From the IMG/VR virus record IMGVR_UViG_3300030117_002482, positions 1-42,089 of that record: 42,089 bases of DNA; one strand, written 5' to 3'. Positions within the stretch are counted from its first letter, which is position 1. Each line of letters opens with the position of its first letter. Positions 29,731 through 36,951 of the stretch are shown here, one piece after another. This DNA is from a virus. The notes beneath the pieces were generated by a model. It saw only the letters and a list, made by a program, of their open reading frames with translations, did not search any database and was not told the DNA's origin. Position numbers and translations under genes: made by a program.

Positions 29731-30705
29731 TTATGCTCCCGGTATGGTTAGTTGGTTAGGGTCTACAAATGGAACCTCTAGTGTATCCTTGCCATATTGT
29801 AGCAAACCATCAGTAACTATAGTATTATTACTAAAGTTTGCATTAGTTAGTTTATTAGCATGCCATAATACATTAGTTCCAGCATTTAATAGTCCCCACG
29901 CTGTAAAGTCATTATCAGTAAGGTATTTATCCATAAGCTGGCCAAATTGTTGTTTTGGTAGCTTATTGATATAATTTTCTCTAATAGACTTTATTTCTGT
30001 AGTATCTATTGGTTTTTGTAGATTATTACAGGCCTCTACAAATTGTGTAAGCTGATATTCCGATTGATTCCTCAAAACAGAGGTAGCTTTCATAATTTGA
30101 TCTTGCCAATCAATATTCCCCAAAGAATGTTTAAAGGTGTAACCAAAACCAAACAAGTTGGAGGTCATTCCATTTAAACAAGCTAGTCTTTGAAAATACA
30201 AATTGATTCCAGCCTTGGAAGTTCCATTGTAGGAATTTTGTATTTCAAATACCATACCAATTAAGTCCCCAACTTCTCTAACAGGTTTTTCTAGTCCACT
30301 ATCTTTTGCAAAATAGATGTCCTTAAATTGCCCATTATTGTTAAAGAATCTCTTTTGATGTTCAAAATTGATTCCAGAATTAGACATTATCTCTTTACCA
30401 ATGTTTAGCAAATCTCTATTATTTACTAGTAGATAATCCGCTGAAACATTACCAGCCAACATCTTATTTTGAGAACCTAAGCGAATACCATATACCATAG
30501 GGTTTTGAGAACCATCTTGAAAGTAGACAGGTTCTTTGTGAACCTCTACAAATGGATCAAGATCACCACCATAGTTCTTAACAAGCTCAGCTTGTGGAGC
30601 TTGCTCAGTTTCTGTAGTTGTTACAGCTTCTGTAACTTCCTCAGCTTCTATGATATTGTTAGGGTTTAGAGCATTCATTATTGGATTATTTTCTAAAGTA
30701 ATCAT
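29731..30705 (-). CDS. DUF932-family protein
   Basis: The 324-residue protein carries the features of the DUF932 phage/plasmid family: SADYLLVNNRDLLNIGKEIM (about 88-107), YFAKDSG, GDLIGMVFEIQNSYNGTSKA (about 146-165), then YFQRLACLNGMTSNLFG (about 170-186). Residues 1-45 are acidic and Thr/Glu-rich and look disordered. Family members appear in early regions of phages and in plasmids; the function is not firmly known. AAAGGAAAAG precedes the ATG. It is the first early gene next to the divergent control region. Confidence 0.85.
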   Translation of the reverse strand: MITLENNPIMNALNPNNIIEAEEVTEAVTTTETEQAPQAELVKNYGGDLDPFVEVHKEPVYFQDGSQNPMVYGIRLGSQNKMLAGNVSADYLLVNNRDLLNIGKEIMSNSGINFEHQKRFFNNNGQFKDIYFAKDSGLEKPVREVGDLIGMVFEIQNSYNGTSKAGINLYFQRLACLNGMTSNLFGFGYTFKHSLGNIDWQDQIMKATSVLRNQSEYQLTQFVEACNNLQKPIDTTEIKSIRENYINKLPKQQFGQLMDKYLTDNDFTAWGLLNAGTNVLWHANKLTNANFSNNTIVTDGLLQYGKDTLEVPFVDPNQLTIPGA

Positions 30706-30735
30706 GTTACTTTTCCTTTCTTTTATTGGTTAATA

Positions 30736-30757
30736 ATTATACTCCCCTGAGTATAAT
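30736..30757. promoter_or_regulatory. Operator-like perfect inverted repeat with TATAAT on both strands
   Basis: ATTATACTC (30736-30744), 4-nt centre CCCT, GAGTATAAT (30749-30757): a perfect 9-bp dyad. It contains TATAAT on the plus strand (30752-30757) and on the minus strand (30741-30736), about 30-50 bp from the DUF932 start. It fits a repressor or activator site or paired divergent -10 boxes. The GAGTATAAT half also resembles an extended -10. Confidence 0.6.
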
Positions 30758-30809
30758 AATATTGCTAAAACAAGTTTATTCCTGTAGTACATTGTTCATT
30801 ACAGGATCA

Positions 30810-30859
30810 AATAACACTCTATAATTTCACGCATTATATAGATAGTTCACGGTGTTATT
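30810..30859. repeat. Nested inverted repeat
   Basis: Outer arms AATAACAC (30810-30817) and GTGTTATT (30852-30859); inner arms TCTATA (30818-30823) and TATAGA (30837-30842). The arms adjoin on the left and are separated by 9 bases on the right. Could be an operator or a hairpin in either strand. Confidence 0.45.
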
Positions 30860-30969
30860 TTAATGCTTCAATCTTAATATTGCTATCTAAGGATACTCTA
30901 TAAATTATTTCACTCTTACATACTTCACAATCTATAGAGCCCGGCCCAGCACTAGCGGTGCAATGCATT

Positions 30970-31018
30970 TTCAAATTGTCAAAGAACAAAAACTGTCAAA
31001 CAGTCTTTGACATTTGAA
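30970..31018. repeat. Long imperfect hairpin/cruciform
   Basis: TTCAAA(t)TGTCAAAGA (30970-30985) pairs with TCTTTGACATTTGAA (31004-31018): 15 pairs with a one-base bulge. Inside, ACTGT/ACAGT forms a further small stem. No T-run on either side. TTTGACA occurs on each strand and could act as a -35. Next to the GGAACT at 31036-31041. Could be a regulator site or an RNA stem. Confidence 0.6.
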
Positions 31019-31307
31019 CGCTACTAATCTTGAAAAGTTCCCACTTTTTTTAAAATAAATTACATCTCTTAATATTGTTAAACTTACAGCTATAAATAAT
31101 TTACATAAATTAATAAAATTATAGTTCTTATTTCATCTTTGTCTTGCTACCTTGGTTTTCTAACCGGGTAAATAAAAACAAAAAAGTCAACTTAATTATT
31201 CTAACCTAAAATCACTTTGGGGGGTGCCCCGGTGCAAATAAAAGAGAGACACACATAATCATATAATTTTTTAAAATTTTTCAAAGTTTTTGGATTTTTT
31301 TCGGGGG

Positions 31308-31455
31308 TACTATAAAAAAGTACTTGGCGGGTACTATTTACTACTATATATTACTATATAATACTATTAATACTATATAATACTATTTAATACTATTTAA
31401 TACTATTACTACTATATACTACTATAATATTACTATAGTACTATTATATTACTAT
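31308..31455. repeat. Phased TACTAT repeat array
   Basis: Fourteen TACTAT boxes at 31308, 31332, 31342, 31352, 31362, 31371, 31381, 31391, 31401, 31410, 31420, 31431, 31439 and 31450. From 31332 the spacing is 8-11 bp, mostly 10, so the boxes lie on one face of the helix. This is typical of curved DNA or an array bound by a multimeric protein. It stands about 90 bp upstream of the packaging operon, so a packaging (TerS) or replication site is plausible. Confidence 0.75.
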
Positions 31456-31547
31456 AGTACTACATTATAATTCAACCGGCCTAAGAAAGATTAATAAAAC
31501 TTATAATACTAATTACAGGCTGTCAAGTTTTTTTATTAACTTATAGC

Positions 31548-31793
31548 ATGAATAATCGTAAAACTTTATTTCAAATGGCCTTATCAGGTGATTTCGACAT
31601 TGAGGGTGTAGTCCCTAATATCAATCGCTGTAGGGAGATTTCAAAAGAATTAAATGCGGTTGATCTTATAGACCCAACTTCAAGACAGATAGGTTTATTG
31701 GCAGAGTTGTTGTATCGCACTGAGCACATGCCAGAGCTGGAAAGTGTTGATATGTATAGCATGGAAGATAAAACACCTCAGTTACCAAATTAA
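31548..31793 (+). CDS. Small acidic protein, first gene of the late block
   Basis: An 81-residue acidic protein with PNINRCREISKELNAVDLID, PTSRQIGLLAELLYRTEHMP and an acidic end. It is mostly helical with no DNA-binding signature I can name. No ribosome site is seen before the ATG (TTATAGC), so a leaderless start is possible. It abuts the TerS gene (2-bp gap), suggesting a packaging or regulator partner. Not recognised. Confidence 0.6.
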   Translation: MNNRKTLFQMALSGDFDIEGVVPNINRCREISKELNAVDLIDPTSRQIGLLAELLYRTEHMPELESVDMYSMEDKTPQLPN

Positions 31794-31795
31794 TC

Positions 31796-32563
31796 ATGTC
31801 ACAGGTTCGCAAGATCAAAGGCGTTAGGCACTATGCTTACGAGTCTGAAGATGAGTTTAGAAAGTTTCACCCGAAAGAGCCACTTGTAAAAAACTGGAAA
31901 GAAGCCAAAGAAGGACAATGGTGCGTTTCTGATGATGGACAAATAGTTCAAGTACTTAAAAAATCTTTTTTAATGTACCGAATGAAAAAGCAATACTTCA
32001 TCAGAACCATAATAGGCATGGTTAAAATTAATGGCAATATGAAACTACAAGGTTCAACTAAAAAGAATATATACTCTTTCTCTTCTAAGTATTTTTACAA
32101 AAGAGTTGTTGAGGGTAATATGAATGATAAAAGAATAAGCTTTGCAAAGTTTATTGCTTATGGTGCTACACCTGAAGAAGCTTATATCAAATCACACCCC
32201 GACCTTGAGGATAAAAGCACAGCCGCTAGTAAAGCAAAGATTTTATTAAGAAACAAAAGGGTAAGACATAACGTGGATAAAGAAATAGAAAAGCTAATGT
32301 CAGATGTTGGCATTACAAAAAGATACTTACTGGAGAACACTAAGGGCATCGTTGACAAAGAAGAAACAAAAGACAACGATAAATTAAGAGCTATTGAAAC
32401 TTTAATGAAGATTTCTGGAATGTTGTCTGTTGATAAGAAGGTAGATTCCGTAGCTTTGATACAGGAATTTACTGGATTTACTAAAGATAAGTTGCAGGCT
32501 TTTGAAGCTGGGATACTTCCTGAAACTAAAAAAGAGCTTGTAGGTGATATTGAAAGTGACTAA
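31796..32563 (+). CDS. Terminase small subunit (TerS-like)
   Basis: The 255-residue product has an N-terminal small beta domain (KEGQWCVSDDGQIVQVLKKS, QYFIRTIIGMVKINGNMKL) followed from about 118 by a TerS-type DNA-binding region: FAKFIAYGATPEEAYIKSHP, then STAASKAKILLRNKRVRHNV, DVGITKRYLLENTKGIVDKE and a helical end. The 'G....EAY..S.P...+...AS..A..LL+...V...' order is typical of small terminase subunits. It lies upstream of TerL, next to the phased repeat array. It should recognise the packaging site. Confidence 0.8.
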   Translation: MSQVRKIKGVRHYAYESEDEFRKFHPKEPLVKNWKEAKEGQWCVSDDGQIVQVLKKSFLMYRMKKQYFIRTIIGMVKINGNMKLQGSTKKNIYSFSSKYFYKRVVEGNMNDKRISFAKFIAYGATPEEAYIKSHPDLEDKSTAASKAKILLRNKRVRHNVDKEIEKLMSDVGITKRYLLENTKGIVDKEETKDNDKLRAIETLMKISGMLSVDKKVDSVALIQEFTGFTKDKLQAFEAGILPETKKELVGDIESD

Positions 32564-32692
32564 AGTAAATAAACTTGAATGGGTGTCCACATATATGCCT
32601 AATTTGTCCTATACTAGCCCTAAAACGCTAAAATATGGAAAAATGGTATATAGTATCACCTTTAACAAAAAACACTCTTAAAACACTAAATT
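32564..32692 (+). other. Short intergenic stretch with a near-duplicate 25-mer
   Basis: Bases 32621-32645 and 32679-32703 are near-identical (TAAAAC-CTAAA-TATGGAAAAA with three differences). The second copy contains the ATG of the next gene. No good ribosome site is seen. A duplicated translation start region is one reading. Confidence 0.4.
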
Positions 32693-32953
32693 ATGGAAAA
32701 AGGAATGAAAGTTGCTATATTGTTCAATCTATTCTTGATTGCAATAGTATTATTACTAACAACATTTACTGGATGTAGGGACTCTTACATAGCTGGATAT
32801 GCTTTAAGTCCTGATACAACACAAACAAGCACTGCTTTGAAAGTCATTTATGATCAAGACAGTGTGATTCACTGGTATGTTAAAATATACGAAGGTGATC
32901 TCTGGTGTTATATACACAATCAGTATGAACAGGTAAAGCATGTACGAAGATAG
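32693..32953 (+). CDS. Putative small lipoprotein
   Basis: An 86-residue protein with a signal-like hydrophobic run (VAILFNLFLIAIVLLLTTFT) ending in F-T-G-Cys28, a lipobox-like cleavage site. The remaining 58 residues are soluble and end in a basic VKHVRR. A membrane-bound lipoprotein next to other small membrane proteins suggests a lysis or superinfection role, such as an outer-membrane spanin; that is inference. The start is uncertain: ATG at 32693 or 32705, neither with a classical site. Confidence 0.6.
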   Translation: MEKGMKVAILFNLFLIAIVLLLTTFTGCRDSYIAGYALSPDTTQTSTALKVIYDQDSVIHWYVKIYEGDLWCYIHNQYEQVKHVRR

Positions 32954-33032
32954 GGAGATACACTTCTGGTTGGGCGTATTTGGATTTGTTTGGTTATTTA
33001 CATTGGTGATTAGATGGCTAATGGGTCTGTAA
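32940..33032 (+). CDS. Tiny membrane protein nested between two genes
   Basis: A 30-residue frame overlaps the end of the lipoprotein gene (14 bp) and the start of the next gene (19 bp). It reads MYEDREIHFWLGVFGFVWLF then a hydrophobic TLVIRWLMGL. A single membrane segment with a charged start is holin- or anchor-like. Its overlap with both neighbours is the main reason to take it seriously. Confidence 0.45.
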   Translation: MYEDREIHFWLGVFGFVWLFTLVIRWLMGL

Positions 33033-33355
33033 GTGATAAACCACAAACTGCTCGAAGTTACCGTAGTAATATCATAGATGATAATGCAGTAATTTCAATA
33101 AATTTAAAATGGCTAGGGCAATTAGCAATTTTAGTAGCTGGGATTGTATATGGCTATTGGCGTATGGAAACCCGGATTGTTAATCTTGAAAAAGAAGTAG
33201 CTGAAGCAGATATGGAAATAAATAAACTTGTTCAAAAGCATATACATGAAGAGGATGTAAAGTTGGCTGAACTACAAGAACAATTAAAATGGTATCAAGC
33301 AGAGTTAAATTTAAACCCACTAAGTTGGCGTAAAAAAAAGAAACGAGGTAAGTAA
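33014..33355 (+). CDS. Membrane-anchored coiled-coil protein
   Basis: A 113-residue protein with one membrane segment at about 33-50 (LGQLAILVAGIVYGYWRMET), then a coiled coil (RIVNLEKEVAEADMEINKLV, DVKLAELQEQLKWYQAE) and a basic end (SWRKKKKRGK). I recall similar proteins beside terminase genes in marine phages, function unknown; a spanin or holin-partner role would fit the layout. TAATG overlap with the next gene. Confidence 0.65.
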   Translation: MANGSVSDKPQTARSYRSNIIDDNAVISINLKWLGQLAILVAGIVYGYWRMETRIVNLEKEVAEADMEINKLVQKHIHEEDVKLAELQEQLKWYQAELNLNPLSWRKKKKRGK

Positions 33356-33675
33356 TGGAACAATTCGCATCTACATACATGGAATTAGGATTTGCTGGAA
33401 TTGTAGCGGTTTTATTTGGGTTTATGATAATAAACTTAATTAAGTCTCAAAATGCACAAAGTGAAGATTTAGAAAAGATCAAGCAAGACTTAACCAAGCT
33501 CAGTACTGAAATGTCCAACACACAAAGTATCTCTATAAAGATTGTAGATAGGTTTAATTTAACAGATAGAACATCACAGTCTCACAGGGAAGCGGTGGTA
33601 AAGGAATTAAATGAACTAAGTCAAGATATAGCTGAAGTAAAAGGAAGTGTAAGTAGGATCAATGGCAGACACTAA
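33355..33675 (+). CDS. Membrane-anchored coiled-coil protein, second copy of the layout
   Basis: A 106-residue protein with one membrane segment at about 13-30 (FAGIVAVLFGFMIINLIKSQ) and a long helical C-terminus (EDLEKIKQDLTKLSTEMSNT, EAVVKELNELSQDIAEVKGS). It repeats the arrangement of the preceding protein without clear sequence identity. Possible holin or spanin component. Overlaps TerL by 14 bp. Confidence 0.65.
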   Translation: MEQFASTYMELGFAGIVAVLFGFMIINLIKSQNAQSEDLEKIKQDLTKLSTEMSNTQSISIKIVDRFNLTDRTSQSHREAVVKELNELSQDIAEVKGSVSRINGRH

Positions 33676-35281
33676 AATACTATCAAGTCCGAGTAATTTT
33701 AATATTATACCCGGCCCTACAGAAATGTCTGAAAAAGATAAGGTTCTTTCAAAGGCGTACAATAACTTAATTTATTTTGGTAGAGCCTTTTTACCTAACG
33801 ACTTTCTAAACAAATCTGCATCCCCAGACTTTCATTTTGATGTTTCGACAAAACTTACTACTACCAAACCCGGAAGTAGGACTTGTATTATCATGCCTCG
33901 TGGTTTTGGAAAATCAATACTGTCAAAAGCGGCTATTATGCATAAGCTATGCTTTGCTGATAAAGACAACCAAAACTTTATTGCTTGGGTGTCTGAAGAA
34001 CAGAGTCAGTCTATAGACCACTTGAAGTATCTTAGAAGTCATTTTGAGATGAATAAGAAACTTAAATATTATTTTGGCAATCTTGATGGTAGCTCAGTTG
34101 GTAAAAGGTGGACTGAAAAAGATATAGTTACCCCCAAGGGGGATAGGATAATAGCAAAAGGAACATCACAGAGGCTTCGTGGAAGAGCTGAGGTTGATGT
34201 TCGATATACTGGTATCATACTTGATGACTTTGAGTCTGAGTTAAATACTAAAACACCTGAAAGGCGATCTGAAATTAAAAAGTGGATCGTATCAACGGTC
34301 TATCCAGCATTAGAGGAAACTCCCGGCAAGGAAGGTTGGATATGGTTGTCTGGTACGATTGTCCACTTTGACAGTTTTTTACAGATGACTGTTGATGGGT
34401 ATAGAAAAGCTGTTAAAGATGAACGTGATTATCCTTGGGATGTTGTATTTCATAGGGCTATTGAAGATGGAGTTTCAATATGGCCTGAGCAGTTTTCCAT
34501 TGAAAAGTTAAATAATAAAAAAAGAGAGTTTATAGAAGCTGGGTTGGTTAATAAATTTGCTCAAGAGTATATGAATGATGCTCGTGATGTGTCTAATGCT
34601 TCTTTTAAAATTGACAGAATCCAATACTATAACGGTAGGGTTGAAAATAAGTCAGGTTTTAATTACCTTATAGACGGTGAAGATGCTACGCCCATTAATA
34701 TTTACATTGGAGTTGACCTTGCGGCAACCGCATCGGAAACGTCAGATTATCAAGTCATTCTTGTACTTGGCGTTGATTCTAATAAAAACCGTTACGTTTT
34801 GGAGTATTTTCGTGAGCGTATTCCTACCTTTGATGTTCCTCCAAAGATTATTGAACTTGCTAAAAAGTATTCACCAGTTCGTAGAGTTACGATTGAAACA
34901 GTTGCGGCACAGGAGATGGTTCGGGATATGGTTACAAGATTATCCTCAAAAGAAAAAAGATTAATGCCCGGAATATTCAAAGGGGTTAAGCCTCCAGCTA
35001 GGATAAAGAAAGAGGATAGACTTGAAACATCTCTTGGCCCTATTGTTAATAGTAAAAAACTATACTTGCAAAGACACATGACAGAACTGGTTGACGAAAT
35101 GTTTGAACATCCAAAACCTAGAAACGATGATGTTATGGATGCTTTGTACTATGCTGATTATTTTGCAAAGCCACCTAAAAGTGTAAAAACAAAAATAGAA
35201 TCTTTAAAAAATGAAAGCGTTGCACAGACTAGGGTTGTCGCTAAAAAAGCATATAGTTGGATAACTGGAGCAAGAGTATAA
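33662..35281 (+). CDS. terL: Terminase large subunit (TerL)
   Basis: The 539-residue protein is a complete two-domain terminase motor. Walker A is PRGFGKS (79-85); Walker B with catalytic acid is GIILDDFES (184-192, Glu191). The nuclease domain has GVDLAATASETSDY with Asp352 and Asp362, ETVAAQEMVRD near 412-422, and NDDVMDALYYADY at the end (Asp493). It powers DNA packaging into the prohead and cuts the DNA. It overlaps its upstream neighbour, and the endolysin gene follows after about 55 bp. Confidence 0.95.
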   Translation: MADTKILSSPSNFNIIPGPTEMSEKDKVLSKAYNNLIYFGRAFLPNDFLNKSASPDFHFDVSTKLTTTKPGSRTCIIMPRGFGKSILSKAAIMHKLCFADKDNQNFIAWVSEEQSQSIDHLKYLRSHFEMNKKLKYYFGNLDGSSVGKRWTEKDIVTPKGDRIIAKGTSQRLRGRAEVDVRYTGIILDDFESELNTKTPERRSEIKKWIVSTVYPALEETPGKEGWIWLSGTIVHFDSFLQMTVDGYRKAVKDERDYPWDVVFHRAIEDGVSIWPEQFSIEKLNNKKREFIEAGLVNKFAQEYMNDARDVSNASFKIDRIQYYNGRVENKSGFNYLIDGEDATPINIYIGVDLAATASETSDYQVILVLGVDSNKNRYVLEYFRERIPTFDVPPKIIELAKKYSPVRRVTIETVAAQEMVRDMVTRLSSKEKRLMPGIFKGVKPPARIKKEDRLETSLGPIVNSKKLYLQRHMTELVDEMFEHPKPRNDDVMDALYYADYFAKPPKSVKTKIESLKNESVAQTRVVAKKAYSWITGARV

Positions 35282-35335
35282 TGCATATTGCATTTAATTG
35301 TTATTTGTTGTTAATCTACACTAGGTAAATATATC

Positions 35336-35743
35336 GTGCCAAGATACTCTAAAAGATCAAAAGACAGACTGGCCACTTGTGACCAGCGATTACAAGACGT
35401 GTTTAATGAGGTGATAAAACACGTTGATTGTTCTATATTGGAGGGGCACAGAAGTAAAGAAAGGCAAAATAAACTATATGATGAAAAACGTACTAAAGTT
35501 AAGTATCCTAATGGTCGTCACAATTCTTACCCTTCTAAAGCCGTTGACGTTACCCCTTATCCTGTTAAGTGGGAGGATCGGGAACGGCAAACTTTTTTCG
35601 CCGGGTTCGTTCTTGGTATTGCTAGGAGTATGGGGATTAACCTAAGATGGGGTGGCAACTGGGATATGTATAAAGAAAATGGCAAGTGGGAAGTTGCAGA
35701 TAATAGATTTGATGATTTTCCACATTTCGAGATATACGAGTAA
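35336..35743 (+). CDS. Endolysin, L-alanyl-D-glutamate peptidase type (M15)
   Basis: The 135-residue protein has the zinc peptidase signature. His62 and Asp71 lie in GRHNSYPSKAVDVTP, and His130 in FDDFPHFEIY, with RWGGNWD (about 104-110) between. This matches phage T5-type L-Ala-D-Glu peptidases that cut the peptidoglycan peptide. No signal peptide, so a holin is needed. The start is GTG with AGG about 10 bp upstream. An endolysin between TerL and the GGMV/portal genes is unusual, and TAATG links it to the next gene. Confidence 0.85.
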   Translation: MPRYSKRSKDRLATCDQRLQDVFNEVIKHVDCSILEGHRSKERQNKLYDEKRTKVKYPNGRHNSYPSKAVDVTPYPVKWEDRERQTFFAGFVLGIARSMGINLRWGGNWDMYKENGKWEVADNRFDDFPHFEIYE

Positions 35744-36951
35744 TGGCAGGTACTACAGATACAATCCCTGCAAAACTTACTCCCGGTGAATTTGTAATCA
35801 AGAGAGAGGCCGTAGACATGATTGGTGTTCCTTTTTTAAACAAGTTAAATAATATGCCCGATGAAGGTGGTGGTCACACAGAAATTGACAAGTTAATATC
35901 TATGGCCTCTATGGAAGGTATGAAAAATATGTATGGTGGTGGAATGGTTGAAATGATGGGCGGCGGTATGGTCAAGAATAAAATGATGGGTTATGGTCAT
36001 GGTGGTATGGTTAAAAGCCCAATCATGGGTATGCAAAAAGGTGGTATGGCTAAGAATTTAAAACCTGTACCGGATGACAACCCCGGACTTGGCAAGCTAC
36101 CTGAGATGGTTAGAAACCGCATGGGTTATATGCAAGATGGTGGAATGGTTGATGATTCACTTATGGGAATGATGAAAGGTGGAATGGCTAAAAAGAAGAA
36201 AGGCTATGGCTATCAAGATGGTGGCCCAGTATCTCCTGAAGTTTACGCATCTACAATAAGAAAGCTTGTTGATAAGCTGGGTGGTGCCGAACCTGAAGGA
36301 ATGTACACTCCGGAAGGTGGACTTACTAGAGAAGGGTACGCTAAAATGTTAGGTGCGAGCCCTGAAAGTATTGCTATAGATACTTTAAGTTTTCAAAATC
36401 CCGCTAATTTTGTCTTTAAAGTTAGTGGCAAGGGAGCAAATACTGGAGTAGACGTAGGTGGGACTACCAGATCGTCTGGTCAACTCCCATTAAAGTCAAA
36501 GGTCTTAGACCCTCTTATGAGAGAAAAAATACAAAACCCTTTTGAAAGGTTGGACTTTGATGTTCTTTTTAGTAAAATTAAACCAATGGGTTATCAAGAA
36601 GGTGGTATGGTTGGCCCTCCAGCACCACAGAGAAATGAAATAATGCAACCCGGACAAGTTCCACCCGGAACGGTTATGGGCCCTTCAGATGCTGATATAG
36701 AACAACTTAGGATGTTAAGAGCTATGGAGCTTAAAAATTCTATACAAGATAGCACTGTTCAAAAAGCTAGGGATACTAAAAAACTTATGGGGTTGTTAGA
36801 TTCCTTGAGAAACAATCCACAGGATATTGACATTTTAGACAACCCAGATACTTTAGAGGGTTCACCATTTTTAGATGATAACACGATATATCTTAAAAAG
36901 CCATCAAGAGGTGAAATGATTAATAAAATGATGCAAATGGGCTATATTTAA
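35743..36951 (+). CDS. GGMV-repeat structural protein
   Basis: The 402-residue protein starts DTIPAKLTPGEFVIKREAVD, a 'P..LTPGEFVI.K.AV' motif known in tail and head proteins of marine phages. Residues about 60-160 are a Gly/Met/Lys-rich repeat (MYGGGMVEMMGGGMVKNKMM, GYGHGGMVKSP, QKGGMAKN, QDGGMVDDS). Similar DGG/EGG-M-V motifs recur at 285-290 and in the 10175 and 10810 genes. The C-terminal 130 residues are helical. It is tied by TAATG to both endolysin and portal genes. Role unknown; a head-tail or internal role is inferred. Confidence 0.7.
   Translation: MAGTTDTIPAKLTPGEFVIKREAVDMIGVPFLNKLNNMPDEGGGHTEIDKLISMASMEGMKNMYGGGMVEMMGGGMVKNKMMGYGHGGMVKSPIMGMQKGGMAKNLKPVPDDNPGLGKLPEMVRNRMGYMQDGGMVDDSLMGMMKGGMAKKKKGYGYQDGGPVSPEVYASTIRKLVDKLGGAEPEGMYTPEGGLTREGYAKMLGASPESIAIDTLSFQNPANFVFKVSGKGANTGVDVGGTTRSSGQLPLKSKVLDPLMREKIQNPFERLDFDVLFSKIKPMGYQEGGMVGPPAPQRNEIMQPGQVPPGTVMGPSDADIEQLRMLRAMELKNSIQDSTVQKARDTKKLMGLLDSLRNNPQDIDILDNPDTLEGSPFLDDNTIYLKKPSRGEMINKMMQMGYI

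Larger units (their letters stand above)
30706..31547. other. Divergent control region (no convincing gene)
   Basis: About 840 bp between the minus early unit and the plus late unit. It contains a 9-bp operator-like inverted repeat (30736-30757), a nested inverted repeat (30810-30859), a long hairpin (30970-31018), a GGAACT box (31041-31036) without a good -10, GC clusters (31219-31233, 31303-31330) and the TACTAT array (31308-31455). Two TATAAT boxes (31466, 31502) face the late genes, but no convincing -35 accompanies them. It likely holds the divergent promoters and perhaps the packaging site. Confidence 0.7.

Noticed and set aside
31308-31455. CRISPR-like array, because of the many short repeats.
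   Set aside because: Repeats are 6 bp with roughly 4-bp fillers, with no unique spacers of 30 bp and no cas genes. It is a phased motif array.
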